Shown: positions 1 through 9,163, counted from the first letter of the stretch. The stretch: DNA of 64,000 nucleotides from Chryseobacterium sp. ISL-6 (GCF_018613715.1 NZ_JAGGPT010000006.1:682001-746000), one strand, 5' to 3'. Notes: generated from the letters alone by a model not told the origin. Program-made: numbers and translations.

Positions 1-323
1 GCTATTTCGGGGATCAGATTCCATATACTCCATGGCATAGTGGAAACTTTACGACAATGGCAGATTACAAAGACTGGAGTTTCAATTATAGTTTTGTTTA
101 TGTAGGGGAACGATATGACGGCCAGCAAAACAATATTCAATACAATTATATTCAGCCTTGGTATACTCACGATCTATCGGTGCAAAAAAAATTCAACTGG
201 CAGACACATCAAATTAAAGCGAGCCTGGAGGTCAACAATATTTTCAATCAATACTATGATGTGGTACTGAATTACCCTATGCCTGGAAGAACTTTTAAAC
301 TAATTGTAAGTTTTACATTATGA
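1..323 (+). CDS. TonB-dependent outer membrane receptor, C-terminal fragment
   Basis: The frame is open from base 3 to the stop at 321-323, so this is the end of a gene that begins before the window. The visible residues alternate as amphipathic beta strands and contain features of the last barrel strands of TonB-dependent receptors: YTPWHSGNF, a VNNIFNQYY turn and a terminal aromatic-rich strand ending in SFTL. Such receptors import bound nutrients across the outer membrane using TonB energy. The stop overlaps the start of the next gene (ATGA), which indicates translational coupling. The neighbouring beta-propeller lipoprotein suggests a BtuB-like cobalamin or other cofactor receptor, but the ligand cannot be read from this fragment. 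Confidence 0.85.
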   Translation, partial: YFGDQIPYTPWHSGNFTTMADYKDWSFNYSFVYVGERYDGQQNNIQYNYIQPWYTHDLSVQKKFNWQTHQIKASLEVNNIFNQYYDVVLNYPMPGRTFKLIVSFTL

Positions 324-1456
324 GAAAATTAAACTTTTGCCTCCTGATCGGTCTGCTTCTTTTCTTCTTTTCTTGCAGAACAGATGAATATATTCCCCGT
401 GAGCAAAAAGAGGAAGGTCTGGCACAGCCAGAAAATACGGCTATTAAAGGGTTTTATATTCTTAATGAGGGAAATATGGGAAGTAATAAATGTACGCTGG
501 ACTTTTTTGATTATACAACAGGAGTGTACCGACGTAATATTTATGGTGAAATCAATCCCAATGTCGTAAAGGAGTTGGGTGATGTTGGAAATGATATCCA
601 GATCTATGGAAGCAAACTCTATGTGATTGTAAATGTTTCCAATAAAATTGAGGTATTAGATGCTAAAACAGCAAAGCGTATTAAAACAATTCAGTTACAG
701 AATTGCAGATATATCAAATTTAAAGATGGAAAAGCGTATGCAAGCAGTTATGCCGGACCTGTTGATATCAATCCTAATGCTCCTAAAGGAAAGGTTGTAG
801 AAATTGATACGGTTTCACTTTCCATTCAGAGACAGGTAACAGTGGGATATCAGCCTGAAGAAATGGAGATTGTAGGCAATCAGCTTTTTGTCGCTAACTC
901 GGGAGGGTATATGGTTCCTAATTATGATAAAACGGTTTCGGTAATTGATCTCAATTCATTTACAGAAACCAGGAAATTGGATGTCGCAATTAATCTTCAC
1001 CGTCTTAAAAAAGACAATTACGGCGATTTATATGTGAGCTCCAGAGGGGATTATTATAACATCCCTTCAAGTTTATATTTAGTGGATGCTGCAACAGGAG
1101 TGCTGAAAAAAGATTTTCATGTGGCAGTAAGCGAAATGACCATCGTTAATGACAAATTGTATTATTACGGGAATGAGTTTAATTACAATACCCACTCTTA
1201 TTCTAAATCATTTGGCATTATTGATGTAAAAACCGAGCAGATCATTTCCAATAAAATTATTGACCAGGAATACGTAGATGGTATTAAAGCACCTTACGGA
1301 ATAGCTGTAAATCCGATCACAGAAGATATTTACATTACAGACGCCCGGAATTATGTGTCTACAGGATTTGTCTACTGCTTTAATAAAAGTGGACATTTTA
1401 AATGGAAAACCGAGGGTGGAAATATACCGGCACACTTCACCTTTTTATACAAATAA
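320..1456 (+). CDS. Beta-propeller surface lipoprotein, DUF5074/YncE (BtuG-like)
   Basis: A 378-residue lipoprotein: the signal peptide runs into a lipobox ending FFFSC, with the lipidated cysteine at residue 19. The rest carries repeated propeller-blade units such as LYVIVNVSNKIEVLDAKT, LFVANSGG and IYITDARNYV, spaced about 45-50 residues, as in YncE/DUF5074 proteins. In Bacteroides, DUF5074 proteins of this kind (BtuG) sit on top of BtuB and capture cobalamin with very high affinity. The 4-bp overlap with the upstream receptor gene supports a receptor plus capture-lipoprotein pair. That the ligand is cobalamin is inference; the fold and location are well supported. Confidence 0.75.
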   Translation: MRKLNFCLLIGLLLFFFSCRTDEYIPREQKEEGLAQPENTAIKGFYILNEGNMGSNKCTLDFFDYTTGVYRRNIYGEINPNVVKELGDVGNDIQIYGSKLYVIVNVSNKIEVLDAKTAKRIKTIQLQNCRYIKFKDGKAYASSYAGPVDINPNAPKGKVVEIDTVSLSIQRQVTVGYQPEEMEIVGNQLFVANSGGYMVPNYDKTVSVIDLNSFTETRKLDVAINLHRLKKDNYGDLYVSSRGDYYNIPSSLYLVDAATGVLKKDFHVAVSEMTIVNDKLYYYGNEFNYNTHSYSKSFGIIDVKTEQIISNKIIDQEYVDGIKAPYGIAVNPITEDIYITDARNYVSTGFVYCFNKSGHFKWKTEGGNIPAHFTFLYK

Positions 1457-1470
1457 ACAGAATCTAAGAT

Positions 1471-2664
1471 ATGGACAGAAATATTTTTAAAATTTTAAAA
1501 ACTGTACTGACGGTATTTCTATTGGTAGGAATGACCGCATGTAAAAGTGACAGAGATGAAGATTCACCATTTAATGGTTTAGAAGAATCTTATACGATCA
1601 ACCGTTTCAACGTTCTGAATATTGCCGCGAATGTTTCAGGAAAAATGACATGGAGCATTAAAGACTCCATTATTTCTGAGGGCTCAGAGCTGGACTTTAT
1701 CAGTCCCTATATTAAAACGTACCCTCTTACTTTAAAAATAGATCAGAACGGAAAGGTAAAAACGTATCAATCAACAATTATTGTCAATAAAGAACCCGGT
1801 TCTTACAGTAAATATGTTTCCAATGTATTGGATTTCCGTCCTGCTGTAGGACAATTTACCAACGAAATTCCTGAATATATGATTGGAGATACTTCCAGCA
1901 GTATGCTTCAAAAAGCCAGAGGATCTTTGGTGGGTTCCAATACCTCGATGATTAGTTTAGGTGGTTTTGGAGGATATGTAGTTTTAGGCTTTGATCATAC
2001 CATACCAAATATGAATGGTCGGGATTTCAAAATCCTTGGAAATGCTTTCTGGGGGAATAATGCTAATGAACCTCGCTCAGGATCTTGTGAGCCTGGAATT
2101 ATTATGGTCGCTTATGACAGAAATAAAAATGGGAAACCGGATGATAATGAATGGTATGAAATTGCTGGAAGCGAGTATTTTAAAAATACAACCGTTAAAA
2201 ACTACAGTATTACTTATTTCAAACCTAATGAAAATAAGCCTCCTGTTCCTGGAAATGAACCCTGGCAGGCTGATATAGAATACATTAAATGGCAGGATAA
2301 TCTTGGAAATACTGGTTTTAAGACAAAAAATGGATTTCATGATCACAGTTTTTATCCATTATGGATTCCCGATGCTTCTTATGGTTTCTCAGGAACAAAA
2401 ATACAGAATAACTATTACGATCAGAGCGGAAACGGATCCTATTGGGTAGGGAAGTCTTTCGATTTCGGATATGCCGATAATGCTCCGAATAATGATGAAG
2501 CCTCCAATATAGATATTTCTTGGGCGGTCGATAAAAATGGAAAATATGTAAAACTTCCGGGGATTGATTTTGTAAAAGTACATACTGCTGTTAACCAGGA
2601 AGCTGGTTGGCTGGGAGAGGTTTCTACTGAAGTAGCCGGTGCTTATGATTTGTATATAAAATAA
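1471..2664 (+). CDS. Surface lipoprotein of the putative cofactor-uptake operon
   Basis: A 397-residue lipoprotein with lipobox LVGMTAC (cysteine 24). The N-terminal part resembles a PKD/Ig-like module (residues about 35-110). The larger C-terminal part contains a conserved-looking block with ISLGGFGGYVVLGFD, a GNAFWGNN turn, an acidic DRNKNGKPDDNEW loop that looks like a calcium-binding segment, and a late SFDFGYADN motif. Proteins of this type are usually annotated as cell surface protein and occur beside TonB receptor/DUF5074 pairs in Bacteroidota. It starts 14 bp after the upstream stop, so it is in the same operon. A role as an accessory ligand-binding protein is inferred from context; no enzyme motif is visible. 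Confidence 0.65.
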   Translation: MDRNIFKILKTVLTVFLLVGMTACKSDRDEDSPFNGLEESYTINRFNVLNIAANVSGKMTWSIKDSIISEGSELDFISPYIKTYPLTLKIDQNGKVKTYQSTIIVNKEPGSYSKYVSNVLDFRPAVGQFTNEIPEYMIGDTSSSMLQKARGSLVGSNTSMISLGGFGGYVVLGFDHTIPNMNGRDFKILGNAFWGNNANEPRSGSCEPGIIMVAYDRNKNGKPDDNEWYEIAGSEYFKNTTVKNYSITYFKPNENKPPVPGNEPWQADIEYIKWQDNLGNTGFKTKNGFHDHSFYPLWIPDASYGFSGTKIQNNYYDQSGNGSYWVGKSFDFGYADNAPNNDEASNIDISWAVDKNGKYVKLPGIDFVKVHTAVNQEAGWLGEVSTEVAGAYDLYIK

Positions 2665-2690
2665 AAATTCAACAATAAATTTATTTAAAA

Positions 2691-4964
2691 ATGAAAAAGA
2701 TCTATCTTTTAACATTACTGTTATTTTTTGCATTTTTTACCAATGCACAGGTAACGGTTCAAGGGGTACCCCGAAATGATATTAAGCAGAATTCAAAGCA
2801 AAAGAATGAGCTTAAAACGACCACTACCGTCACTGATTTTTCTGATATTCAGTATTGGGTAGGGACAGGTTCTAAAAAGGCTGCTTTTGTAGTACAATGG
2901 AACGACGGTAAGAATCCTGATGCTTTAGTTTGGGGATTTAAATGGGATGGAAATGCTACAGGAGAAGATATGTTGAAAGCAATTGCTCAGACAGATCATC
3001 GTTTTTATTCTTTACTATACCAGGGGACAACTTTTGGAAGTGCAATCGGAGGACTTGGATTTGATCTGAATGGACAAGGGACTATTGGACTTTACAAGAG
3101 CGGAAACCTTACGTATCCATTATATCCGTTAAATGGGATTGTTAATACAACGGCATATGATTTTGATGACTATACATCAATAGATGGAGCGAATGATCAT
3201 TGGAAGTCCGGATGGACTACCGGATATTGGTCTTACTGGGTGAAAAATCCTGCAGATGCAGCCTTTGGATATTCAAGTTTGGGAGCCAGCAGCCGTGTTT
3301 TAGAAGATGGTTCTTGGGATCTCTGGAATTTTTATCCGGGAATGGTTGATCAGCCTATTTCAACAACTCTGACTCCGGTGTCAGCTTATTCTTCACCAAC
3401 AACATTTACAGATGGTTATTTTATGGTGAATGAAGATTGGTTTGGGCATACCAATGGTTCTGTAAATTTTATTAATAATAACGGACAGATTAACTACCGA
3501 GTGTACAGCAATGCAAATAACAATCAGTCTTTTGGAGCGACTACTCAATATGGTACCATTTATGGGGATAAATTTTATTTTATTTCTAAACAGGCTGCTG
3601 ATGGAGGAGATACTCAATATACACCGGGCGGTAGACTTGTCATTGCGAATGCGACCACAATGCAGAAAATAGCTGGATTTAACACAATTGGTGGCGGTGA
3701 TGGAAGATCATTCCTTGGAGTTAATGAACATAAAGGATACATAGGAACGACTACAGGGATTTTCTTATTTAATATTGATAATTTACAGGTTGGAAGCCTG
3801 GTTCCCGGAACTGGTGGAAAAGGGCAGATCGGAAATATGATCCGTACTTCACAATATGTATTTGCTGTAACACAAAATGGGGGTATCCTGGTTATTAATC
3901 CTAATACCAATGCCGTTGTTCAGACTATAGCTGGTGCATTCTATTCAATTGTGCAGGCGAAAGATGGAAGTGTATGGGGTATTCAGGAACAGAAATTAGT
4001 GAGCATTAATCCTACTACTTTTGCGACATTAGAATATGCAATTCCTACGACTAAGTATTTCGGTGACTGGGGAGCGTGGTATGCAGGAAGACTTACATAC
4101 AGTACCCAGCAAAATGCTTTATACTGGATCAATTCTATCAATGCTTTTTCTTCAGGAGCGAAGATTGTGAAGTTTGATGTTACCTCTAAAGCATTTAATG
4201 AAAACTTTGCTGCAATTCCAGGACAGACCGGTACGTATAAGCAAATTCCTTATGGTGCTGCATTGCGTGTTAACCCAGTAACCGATGAGCTCATTCTAAA
4301 TACGACAGAAAGTGGTTTTGGAGCGCATTATCAGAAAAACTGGATACATACATTCAGTAATACAGGAGCTCTTACAAATACTAAGACATTAAATGATTAT
4401 TATTGGTTCCCTTCAGTGGCTGTATTCCCGGATAATAATGCTCCGGTTGTGAAAAGTACATTCCCATCTCAGACCACAGTGAACAGTACTACAACAATCG
4501 ATTTAAAAACAGTAGTTTCAGATACGGATAATTTATCGATGGCTATTGTAAAATCCATAAAATCTAATAGCAATCCGGGTATTGTTACTGCTGTAATCAA
4601 TACAAATGATGAGCTGGTTTTAACACCTCAGAGCACGGGAACGGCTACTGTTGTATTAAGCTTTAACTCTAATGGAAAAGTAGTTGAGAAATCCCTTACA
4701 GTAAATGCAAGTACTTCAACATTAGGAACCGCTGAAGTTAAAAAACTTGAATTAGGAATTTATCCTAATCCGGCTACAGACATCCTTAATATTAAAACAC
4801 AGGATAAAGTGATGAACACTACTATTTTTGATATTTCAGGAAAAGTGATCAATGCTCCGTTCAATAATGGACAGATCAATGTAAGCACACTTACTAAAGG
4901 AATGTATATTCTAAAAGTGGTTACTGATAAAGCTGTATATCAACAGAAATTTATTAAGAATTAA
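2691..4964 (+). CDS. T9SS-secreted protein with DUF5074-like propeller and type A sorting domain
   Basis: A 757-residue secreted protein. A signal peptide of about 20 residues ends in FFTNAQ. The central part (residues about 230-580) again has blade-like repeats resembling the upstream DUF5074 lipoprotein, for example FYFISKQ, GYIGTTTGIFLFN and YVFAVTQNGGILVIN. After an Ig-like linker, the C-terminus from about residue 690 is a T9SS type A sorting domain: YPNPATD, a central ISGKV turn, GMYILKV and a final basic strand QQKFIKN. It lies 26 bp downstream of the previous gene and closes the operon before a strong terminator. It is probably an attached surface ligand-binding protein. Confidence 0.75.
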   Translation: MKKIYLLTLLLFFAFFTNAQVTVQGVPRNDIKQNSKQKNELKTTTTVTDFSDIQYWVGTGSKKAAFVVQWNDGKNPDALVWGFKWDGNATGEDMLKAIAQTDHRFYSLLYQGTTFGSAIGGLGFDLNGQGTIGLYKSGNLTYPLYPLNGIVNTTAYDFDDYTSIDGANDHWKSGWTTGYWSYWVKNPADAAFGYSSLGASSRVLEDGSWDLWNFYPGMVDQPISTTLTPVSAYSSPTTFTDGYFMVNEDWFGHTNGSVNFINNNGQINYRVYSNANNNQSFGATTQYGTIYGDKFYFISKQAADGGDTQYTPGGRLVIANATTMQKIAGFNTIGGGDGRSFLGVNEHKGYIGTTTGIFLFNIDNLQVGSLVPGTGGKGQIGNMIRTSQYVFAVTQNGGILVINPNTNAVVQTIAGAFYSIVQAKDGSVWGIQEQKLVSINPTTFATLEYAIPTTKYFGDWGAWYAGRLTYSTQQNALYWINSINAFSSGAKIVKFDVTSKAFNENFAAIPGQTGTYKQIPYGAALRVNPVTDELILNTTESGFGAHYQKNWIHTFSNTGALTNTKTLNDYYWFPSVAVFPDNNAPVVKSTFPSQTTVNSTTTIDLKTVVSDTDNLSMAIVKSIKSNSNPGIVTAVINTNDELVLTPQSTGTATVVLSFNSNGKVVEKSLTVNASTSTLGTAEVKKLELGIYPNPATDILNIKTQDKVMNTTIFDISGKVINAPFNNGQINVSTLTKGMYILKVVTDKAVYQQKFIKN

Positions 4965-4993
4965 TTTCTGTAATGATTTTTTAATTTGATATT

Positions 4994-5019
4994 AACCTCT
5001 ACCGCTATTGGTAGAGGTT
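4994..5019 (+). terminator. Intrinsic terminator of the uptake operon
   Basis: A perfect 10-bp stem (AACCTCTACC paired with GGTAGAGGTT) around a 6-nt loop is followed by TTTTATTTT. It stands 30 bp after the stop of the T9SS protein gene and fits a rho-independent terminator for the four-gene operon. Confidence 0.85.
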
Positions 5020-5118
5020 TTTATTTTCAGGAAGATTCCTTTTAATACGTTGTCAGGCTTATTTGCAATTTATTTAGCGTACTGATTTTAATGGAATTCG
5101 ATTGGGTGTAAAATAAAT

Positions 5119-5148
5119 AACACCGGCAAGCTTTAGCTTGCCGGTGTT
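5119..5148 (-). terminator. Hairpin terminator of the convergent minus-strand gene
   Basis: A 13-bp stem with core CACCGGCAAGC, TTTA loop and GCTTGCCGGTG lies 23 bp beyond the stop of the minus-strand T9SS gene. On the minus strand it is followed by an A/T-rich run (ATTTATTTTA), and on the plus strand by TGATTTTTT, so it may stop transcription from both sides. Confidence 0.75.
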
Positions 5149-5170
5149 GATTTTTTAAAGTGTATGTCTT

Positions 5171-5959
5171 TTACTTAATCATAATTTTACGGGAATATAA
5201 TTTTCCTTCTTTCGTCTTAAGTGTTAAGATATAGAACCCTTCCGGTTGTCTGGATTCAAATGTTTTTGATTGCAGTGTAGAACGGTGAACTTCTTTTCCT
5301 GATGAATTAACTAATGTAACTTCAGATCCTTCGAAAGGAATTTTTCCATCAAGGGTAATCTGTCCATCCTGGATGTTAGCCATTAAGCTGATATGTGGAT
5401 CCTTGTATTGGTATGCATAATAAATACGGAAACCACCATTAAGGTTAAGCAAACCAGAGTTAAGGCTTATCTTAACACGATCATAAGGCTTGTTCATGGT
5501 AAGCTCAAGAGCTCCTCTGCTTGCGTCTGTACCGCCAAGCTTAAGAACATTATCATGGATGTTCATATAATCGTTATTAGAAACATCTCCAAGAAATGTT
5601 TCTACTGATACTCCACCTATTAACTGGGCAGTTAGAATGGATTGATCTGTACCAATACCAATGACAAGCTTATTGGTATCTGCAGCTATATTCGTGGCAG
5701 AGAAGATCAGGGTCTGTTCTGTTCTTCCTAATAATCCCACAGGAACGAGTAGAGTAGAATAATCATTTTCATTACTTCCTACTGCATTTTCTGGATTTTG
5801 TACAAAACAAGCGACACAAATACCGTAAGCCCGATTTGTTTGGCTGCTTGGATACGTTTTAACGATTTGTGCAAAAGACATAGTGCCCATAAGGAACAGT
5901 AAAGACGCCAAGACTACTTTTTTCGTCATACTTTGGCCTGCTAATAGATTTGTTTTCAT
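5171..5959 (-). CDS. Secreted protein with T9SS type A sorting domain
   Basis: A 262-residue secreted protein. The N-terminus has a signal peptide ending MGTMSFAQ; translation could begin at the first ATG (5959) or at a second ATG (5929, MTKKVVL), which gives a more standard signal peptide. Residues about 35-175 form a beta-rich domain of unknown function with two cysteines close together (ICVACF). Residues about 190-262 are the T9SS sorting domain, with GKEVHRS, GFYILTL and the basic end RKIMIK. It is a single transcription unit ended by its own hairpin. The function of the mature domain is not recognised. Confidence 0.7.
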   Translation of the reverse strand: MKTNLLAGQSMTKKVVLASLLFLMGTMSFAQIVKTYPSSQTNRAYGICVACFVQNPENAVGSNENDYSTLLVPVGLLGRTEQTLIFSATNIAADTNKLVIGIGTDQSILTAQLIGGVSVETFLGDVSNNDYMNIHDNVLKLGGTDASRGALELTMNKPYDRVKISLNSGLLNLNGGFRIYYAYQYKDPHISLMANIQDGQITLDGKIPFEGSEVTLVNSSGKEVHRSTLQSKTFESRQPEGFYILTLKTKEGKLYSRKIMIK

Positions 5960-6210
5960 GGTTAAAAATTTAAATTTTTAGTTTCTATAAAGTTACATAT
6001 AAAAAGATTATGTTGTTGCATTTATTTCATTTTTATGTGATTTAGTATTCAATTTATTTTTTTAAATAGCAGGAAACTAGATATAACCGTGAAATTATTA
6101 TTTAAATGGTGTAAAAATTAAGTTGTGAATTTTATAATTAATAGGATGGATTGATAAATTAATCCTAATATCAAAATAAGCGAAAAGGTCTTTAGTTTCG
6201 TAGAAAAACA

Positions 6211-6238
6211 AAACTCTTTACGACGTCGTAAAGAGTTT
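6211..6238 (-). terminator. Palindromic terminator downstream of the MFS gene
   Basis: A perfect 28-bp palindrome with arms AAACTCTTTACGAC / GTCGTAAAGAGTTT lies 26 bp beyond the MFS stop. On the minus strand it continues into a T-rich run. The stretch 5960-6264 otherwise holds only A/T-rich DNA upstream of the T9SS gene and no gene. Confidence 0.7.
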
Positions 6239-6264
6239 TAATATGCTTTATAAATAATATGATA

Positions 6265-7476
6265 TTAATTACTTTTTTTTGATCCTTTAATGTTAGGTAA
6301 AAAAGCTGTTATTATTCCCATAAGTGGTAAGAAGGCACAAATTTTAAATACATATGCAATACTGGTATCATCTGCCACTGCACCTAAAACAGCGGATCCG
6401 ATTCCGCCCATTCCAAACATGAAACCAAAAAATAAACCGGCTACCAGACCAATTTTATCGGGCATAAGATCTGTTGCATATACTAAGATGGCAGAAAATG
6501 CTGAAGCAATGATCAAACCTATTAGAACAGCAAATACTATGGTCCATACTAATGAAAGATACGGAAGGCATAAAGTAAATGGAGCAGCCCCCAAAATTGA
6601 AATCCAGATAATTTTCTTTCTGCCATATTTATCGCCCAATTTTCCACCCAATATAGTTCCTACAGCAACAGCAGCAAGAAACATAAATAAATATAACTGA
6701 GAGTCTTTAACGGAGATATGAAATTTATCAATCAGAAAGAAAGTGAAATAATTCGTCATGGACGCTAAGTAAATATATTTGGAAAATACTAAAGCCAGTA
6801 GGATCGTGATCGAGAACATTACTTTTTTGCGGGAAAGATTTATGTTAACAACTAAATCTTTATGTTTAGCTGTTTTTTTAATGGATAATCTTTCGGCATA
6901 CCAGTTTCCAATTCTCCATAAAAGGATGATACCAATAAAGGCAGCAATAGCAAATAAACCGACATACCCCTGTCCTAATGGAAGTACAATGAGGGCTACT
7001 AATAATGGGCCTATGGCACTTCCGGAATTACCACCCACCTGAAAAATAGACTGTGCCAGTCCCTTCTGTCCTCCTGAAGCCATTTGGGCAACCCGTGAAG
7101 CTTCCGGATGAAATACTGAAGATCCCATTCCGATAAATGCAACAGCAATAAGGATGACATAATAGTGATGTGCAGCTGCAAGAAGTAATAAACCAGCCAT
7201 GGATAATGCCATTCCTATGGCAAGAGATCTTGGATTGGGTTTCTTATCCGTGTAGATCCCTACAAATGGTTGCAAAATAGATGCGGTAAGTTGAAATACC
7301 AGAGTAATAATACCAATCTGAGCAAATGATAATTTAAATTCACCTTTTAGAATGGGGTATAATGAAGGAATAGTAGATTGGATCAGGTCATTCAAAAAAT
7401 GAGAAAAACTGATCATAAATAAAATGGGGTAAACAATTTTAGAAGTGTCAATTGTTTGGGTCTTTATATTTTCCAT
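6265..7476 (-). CDS. MFS exporter, fosmidomycin resistance (Fsr)-like
   Basis: A 403-residue integral membrane protein with about 12 membrane segments. The N-terminus SFSHFLNDLIQS followed by IPSLYPILK is the typical opening of the Fsr/fosmidomycin-resistance branch of the major facilitator superfamily. The cytoplasmic loop motif GKLGDKYGRKK (loop 8-9) and VGIYTDKK (loop 2-3) are MFS signature A variants. It lies downstream of, and in the same direction as, a FadR-family regulator, with an 11-bp palindromic operator 26 bp before its start. That suggests the exporter is repressed until a small-molecule inducer appears. The natural substrate is not known; Fsr proteins export fosmidomycin and similar compounds. 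Confidence 0.8.
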   Translation of the reverse strand: MENIKTQTIDTSKIVYPILFMISFSHFLNDLIQSTIPSLYPILKGEFKLSFAQIGIITLVFQLTASILQPFVGIYTDKKPNPRSLAIGMALSMAGLLLLAAAHHYYVILIAVAFIGMGSSVFHPEASRVAQMASGGQKGLAQSIFQVGGNSGSAIGPLLVALIVLPLGQGYVGLFAIAAFIGIILLWRIGNWYAERLSIKKTAKHKDLVVNINLSRKKVMFSITILLALVFSKYIYLASMTNYFTFFLIDKFHISVKDSQLYLFMFLAAVAVGTILGGKLGDKYGRKKIIWISILGAAPFTLCLPYLSLVWTIVFAVLIGLIIASAFSAILVYATDLMPDKIGLVAGLFFGFMFGMGGIGSAVLGAVADDTSIAYVFKICAFLPLMGIITAFLPNIKGSKKSN

Positions 7477-7501
7477 GAAATAAAATCTTTAATTCATCAT
7501 G

Positions 7502-7512
7502 TCATCTGATGA
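7502..7512. promoter_or_regulatory. Operator TCATCTGATGA before the MFS gene
   Basis: An 11-bp inverted repeat (TCATC-T-GATGA) lies in the 59-bp gap between the regulator gene and the exporter. The identical palindrome recurs at the promoter of the regulator gene (8206-8216). FadR/GntR-FCD regulators bind short palindromes of this form, so this is very likely the operator of the adjacent regulator. Confidence 0.7.
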
Positions 7513-7535
7513 ATTTTGTTATGGGTTTAATTATT

Positions 7536-8201
7536 TTAATATTGTCTCTCAACAATTTTCTGTGCAGTCAATGCAGCATGATCAGAGTCTCTCTTTTCTA
7601 TATAAAGATAAAGATCTGTATGTATTTTTTGTGAAGCAATGAAAGAGTCCGTGTTGTTATTGTGGCTGCTTTCATACGTTTTCAACACATGCTTACTGGC
7701 TATTTTATAAATTTCTTTTAAAAGGCTATTGCCACAAGCTTCTGCAATGGCGACATGGAAATTAATATCCGCCTGATAACATTCAAGAGCCTGATTTTCT
7801 TTAGCCAGTTTGGCTCTGAGATCTAAATAGGATTTTATCGTCTTTAAATCTTTTTCAGTATGATACATCGCTGCTCTTGCGGCAATTTTTGATTCCAGAA
7901 GAGACCTTACTTCAAACACATCTTCAATTTGTGCTTTGTCCATCTGGGTTTCCAAAGACTCCTGAATGTTTTTGGAAACTACAAATGTGCCAACGCCCTG
8001 CTGTACATTTAATACTCCCTTAATAGATAATATTTTTATGGCTTCCCGAATACTTGACCGTCCAACACCATAAATTTTCATGAGCTCAGGCTCAATAGGA
8101 AGTTTTTCACCAACAGCATATTCATTATTGATTATCCCTTCAGTCAGCCTTTCTGCAACTTCCTGAGCTAATGTTCGTCTTTGAATTTGTGCCATATACA
8201 T
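7536..8201 (-). CDS. FadR-type GntR transcriptional regulator (FCD domain)
   Basis: An N-terminal GntR winged helix (residues about 10-75) shows the typical AVGEKLPIEPEL then GVGRSSIREAIKIL and GVGTFVV. A helical FCD ligand domain follows, with the metal-site type pattern DINFHVAIAEACGN. About 221 residues is normal for the family. An upstream in-frame TTG (8222) overlaps the promoter and operator; ATG at 8201 (MYMAQIQ) or 8195 is a better start. It controls the exporter directly downstream and probably itself, since the same operator sits at both places. The ligand is unknown. Confidence 0.85.
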   Translation of the reverse strand: MYMAQIQRRTLAQEVAERLTEGIINNEYAVGEKLPIEPELMKIYGVGRSSIREAIKILSIKGVLNVQQGVGTFVVSKNIQESLETQMDKAQIEDVFEVRSLLESKIAARAAMYHTEKDLKTIKSYLDLRAKLAKENQALECYQADINFHVAIAEACGNSLLKEIYKIASKHVLKTYESSHNNNTDSFIASQKIHTDLYLYIEKRDSDHAALTAQKIVERQY

Positions 8202-8205
8202 CTTA

Positions 8206-8227
8206 TCATCTGATGACTGCAAAGGTA
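8206..8227 (-). promoter_or_regulatory. Promoter (-7 box TACCTTTG) overlapped by operator TCATCTGATGA
   Basis: Reading the minus strand, TACCTTTG (8220-8227) matches the Bacteroidetes -7 consensus TAnnTTTG, with a TTG about 22 nt further upstream. The palindrome TCATCTGATGA (8206-8216) follows at once and would cover the transcription start. A bound repressor there would block initiation, which fits negative autoregulation by the FadR-type regulator. Confidence 0.65.
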
Positions 8228-8317
8228 TAAATTATCTGAGATATTTCTGCAATTATTTAACTAAAAATAAATGTAAAAAGAATAATAAATGTTGTGGGGT
8301 CAATGCCTGGTTTGATT

Positions 8318-9163
8318 TTATTTAAAATTCTTTTCTAAAAAAGCGAATATTTTATCAAAATGTTTCGTGGGTTCAGCATGAGAACCTTCGTAAATCTGAT
8401 GTTCATATGCATATCTGAATTTGTTATTTTTAAGTCTGGAAATCATTTTATTACCCATTTGTACTGCAGGGATCATTTCATCTTTTGTGCCGGATAAGAT
8501 TAGAATCGAACCTTTTATGTTCTCTACTTTTATAATGGCTTTTTCTTCTGCAATGGTATCCTTTAGCATGGCTTCAAATGTGCCCCTGAGATCATGCTTC
8601 ATTAAAAAAGGAACAGCTTCTTCATTTACAGGAACAAATGGTAGCTCTTTCCCGTTAAGCGTCCAGCAGGAAGTTGTAAACTCTTGGGTATGGCCGGGAA
8701 AAACAACATTACTGGATGACATTCCAATGACACAAGAAATGTCCTGATAATAGCTGCCTAATAGTAATGCGAGATCCGCACCTCTGGATCCTCCAATGAC
8801 TGCGATTTTGTTTTTATTGATTTTTTTGTTTTTAGAAGCCTCCATGATGGCATTATGTACATCGTTAATGGCTATCTGGTTTAATATGGATGGTGTATTT
8901 TTACATCCAAAATATCCAATAGCCAAGAAAGCATACCCTTTGTCGATAAATTCTTGTCGTGTTTTTTTCCAATAATCTTTTGTCCATGCATTGCCTCCTT
9001 CTGATCCGCCAAGACCAACTATAAGTGGTTGGCTTTTATCATTTCCTACATATAAAATTGCCTCTACATTAGCTGTTTTTAAAGTATCCTGTGAGAATAT
9101 AGAAATCGGGCTGAAGTTTAACAATAAAATTAAAAATGCCCAGGTTGTTTTATTAAATTCCAT
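8318..9163 (-). CDS. Secreted alpha/beta hydrolase, BAAT-C (acyl-CoA thioesterase-like) family
   Basis: A 281-residue protein with an N-terminal signal peptide ending about residue 24 (SIFSQ). The alpha/beta hydrolase core shows an oxyanion-loop sequence GLGGSEGG, a nucleophile elbow GGSRGAD (serine about 126), an acid segment SGTKDEMIP and a histidine in EGSHAEPT. This arrangement is that of the bile-acid-CoA:amino-acid N-acyltransferase/acyl-CoA thioesterase C-terminal domain, here without the N-terminal BAAT domain. The nucleophile is Ser rather than the Cys of true BAAT enzymes, so a hydrolase is more likely than an acyltransferase. The substrate is unknown. It is probably monocistronic. 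Confidence 0.7.
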   Translation of the reverse strand: MEFNKTTWAFLILLLNFSPISIFSQDTLKTANVEAILYVGNDKSQPLIVGLGGSEGGNAWTKDYWKKTRQEFIDKGYAFLAIGYFGCKNTPSILNQIAINDVHNAIMEASKNKKINKNKIAVIGGSRGADLALLLGSYYQDISCVIGMSSSNVVFPGHTQEFTTSCWTLNGKELPFVPVNEEAVPFLMKHDLRGTFEAMLKDTIAEEKAIIKVENIKGSILILSGTKDEMIPAVQMGNKMISRLKNNKFRYAYEHQIYEGSHAEPTKHFDKIFAFLEKNFK

